DNA of 7,361 nucleotides, from the NCBI GenBank assembly GCA_028699735.1, contig JAQVUB010000120.1, positions 1 through 7,361 on the forward strand. The letters are read 5' to 3'. Positions within the stretch are counted from its first letter, which is position 1. Each line of letters begins with the position of its first letter. A model generated the notes under the pieces. That model was not told the DNA's origin. It did not search any database and saw nothing but the letters and a program-made list of their open reading frames with translations. The position numbers were made by a program, and so were the translations under genes. Of this stretch, positions 6,111 through 7,361 are shown in pieces. The stretch comes from Lentisphaeria bacterium (GTDB lineage: Bacteria; Verrucomicrobiota; Lentisphaeria; Oligosphaerales; Oligosphaeraceae).

Positions 6111-7298
6111 TCATTCCATCGCAAAGGCTTTTTTAAGCCAGGCAAGCGATGGCTCCGGACGGAAAGAATGATCCGGGACATCCACATAACTGTATTCTTC
6201 ATAAAATTCCGCAGTACTTAAATTTTCGCGGGGGATGATTGAATGCCGGTTTTTCCGGCTTTCCGCTGCGCTGAAGCGGGGATAATATACGACCTGGAAG
6301 CGCTCCGGACCCCCCATCAGCTGATAAGCAGCACGGACTTTGTCGATGAATTCATCAGCACCACCCTCATTGATGGTCAGAAATTTGGGTGCAGCAGCAG
6401 CCAGAAGATCGGAAAAACCGAACCAGCGCCAGAACTCCGGAACATAATGCCAGACGCCTCCGTTGTTCATGTTTTCCACATTGGTCACGGCAGCATAGCG
6501 CAGTTGCGGATCACAAAGAAAATCATTATGAACCATCACTTTTATGTCGTCACTGAGCAAACCCAGAACCATTTCGACCTCAGACCCCAGAGAATGCCCG
6601 CAACAGCCCAGACGACTGCTGTCTACATAAGGCACCTCACGAAACCATTCCAGAAAACGAAGTTTTTGAAAAACAGACCAGCCCAGGTAATTGTAGCCGG
6701 AATTCAGCAGTCCGTTGACCAGAGCTTCCCGGGTCTCCCATTGGGTCTCACGCTCCCTTGGATGGAACTCAGCCAGTTCGGCTGTGCCGGGATTGTCAAA
6801 GGCGACCGCTACCATACCCGTCCGAACGATATGCAAGGCCTGGGCATTGCGCTCTGCAAAATTTCGCCGGCTGGTACAATTCGGATGCGAAAACCCCGTT
6901 TCGCCAGCCAGCAGTTCCTTGCTCGATGCCGAACCAGGAAAACAAAACACCCCCGGAACCGGATGACTGGCAGAAGCTTCTTCCGGAATCAGAATCAGTA
7001 CCGGTACCGCCGAAAACGCATCCGGATAAAACTCCCATTTTTCCAGCCGGTAACCATCCCGCGGCTCACTGCTCAGACAAACTGGTTCGGGCTGCACGGT
7101 CCATGCCGGAAACTGCATCAAATCCCGCAATTTCCCCTTGACCTGACCCTGCCAGATAAAAAACTCCTCCCTGCTCCAAGCGGATTGACAGGCCAATAGC
7201 GGAGTCGTATGACGAACTTCGCTCATCAAAGCCGCCAGCGAACTGAGGTGCCGTCCGTCCGGGCGCCTGCTGCGGAAGTTATCCTCCCAAGTAAACAT
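6111..7298 (-). CDS. Alpha/beta hydrolase, carbohydrate-esterase type (395 aa)
   Basis: This is a predicted serine hydrolase of the alpha/beta fold, similar in layout to the large acetyl-xylan-esterase/dienelactone-hydrolase-like group (Abhydrolase_7 style). The nucleophile elbow is GHSLGS with Ser236. The acid is likely Asp315 in INEGGADEF, after the strand APKFLTI. The base is likely His377 in PDHSFRPEPS. FCFPGSASSKELL (118-130) fits the oxyanion-hole strand and loop. About 35 extra residues lie between strand VVYYP (336-340) and the His. No signal peptide is present, so it is probably cytoplasmic. The start at 7298 has GGAGG (7308-7304) 5 nt upstream. It lies upstream of and co-directional with the GH123-like operon, separated by 217 bp of repeats, so it may be a separate unit or an attenuated first gene. 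Deacylation of an imported sugar is a reasonable guess; the substrate is unknown. Confidence 0.85.
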   Translation of the reverse strand: MFTWEDNFRSRRPDGRHLSSLAALMSEVRHTTPLLACQSAWSREEFFIWQGQVKGKLRDLMQFPAWTVQPEPVCLSSEPRDGYRLEKWEFYPDAFSAVPVLILIPEEASASHPVPGVFCFPGSASSKELLAGETGFSHPNCTSRRNFAERNAQALHIVRTGMVAVAFDNPGTAELAEFHPRERETQWETREALVNGLLNSGYNYLGWSVFQKLRFLEWFREVPYVDSSRLGCCGHSLGSEVEMVLGLLSDDIKVMVHNDFLCDPQLRYAAVTNVENMNNGGVWHYVPEFWRWFGFSDLLAAAAPKFLTINEGGADEFIDKVRAAYQLMGGPERFQVVYYPRFSAAESRKNRHSIIPRENLSTAEFYEEYSYVDVPDHSFRPEPSLAWLKKAFAME

Positions 7299-7313
7299 GG
7301 AAGCCTCCGGATT

Positions 7314-7323
7314 TCAATATTGA
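7314..7323. promoter_or_regulatory. 10-bp palindrome upstream of the esterase gene
   Basis: TCAATATTGA is a perfect palindrome 15 nt upstream of the esterase start codon and just upstream of its Shine-Dalgarno site. It could be half of an operator or overlap the promoter. It is AT-rich and short, so chance is possible. No reliable -35/-10 pair is visible in the 63 bp available before the window ends. Confidence 0.25.
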
Positions 7324-7361
7324 TTAACCGTTGTGGTCAGGCAGACGTTCACATTACCGGT

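Noticed and set aside
6243..7199. Plus-strand open frame (318 aa) opposite the esterase gene
   Set aside because: It is an antisense shadow. The esterase frame has an intact catalytic triad and a ribosome site.

Overview
The window reads as part of a carbohydrate-utilisation region from a Gram-negative bacterium. Four genes lie on the minus strand, in the order 4 (7298-6111), 3 (5893-2474), 2 (2449-1277) and 1 (1280-177). All have good Shine-Dalgarno sites. A large exported multidomain GH123/DUF4091-like hydrolase, sialidase-fold proteins, a carbohydrate-esterase-type alpha/beta hydrolase and dispersed 'TTTCGTG' repeats together suggest Lentisphaerota, Verrucomicrobiota or Planctomycetota. 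This is inference from gene content and style; no taxonomic marker gene is present.

Layout in transcription order. At the right edge, a 63-bp leader holds a 10-bp palindrome and a GGAGG ribosome site. Gene 4 follows: a cytoplasmic alpha/beta hydrolase with a complete Ser-Asp-His triad. A 217-bp intergenic region (5894-6110) is dominated by a long imperfect inverted repeat built from two head-to-head copies of a repeat with 10-nt internal spacing. Gene 3 (1139 aa) has a signal peptide, an N-terminal beta-rich region, a GH123_N-like beta-sandwich and a C-terminal GH123/DUF4091-type catalytic region with a 'YGFDE' Asp-Glu pair. A discoidin-like insert interrupts the catalytic region, and its halves appear to be in swapped order. 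Genes 2 and 1 are two divergent sialidase/BNR-fold proteins without signal peptides. Gene 3 to gene 2 is a 24-bp gap and gene 2 to gene 1 is an ATGA overlap, so genes 3-2-1 are very probably one operon. The last 176 bp (1-176) hold two more copies of the repeat around a small hairpin that may be a terminator.

A working model, which is inference: the secreted GH123-like enzyme acts on an N-acetylhexosamine-containing or related glycan outside the cytoplasm, and the two sialidase-fold proteins and the esterase act on imported products. The exact substrates cannot be read from the sequence. The Arg of the classical (F/Y)RIP sialidase motif is not visible in either BNR-fold protein, so sialidase activity should not be assumed.

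The most unusual signals are the repeat family placed at gene 3' ends, the permuted-looking discoidin insert in the catalytic domain, and the sialidase-fold pair lacking the FRIP arginine.
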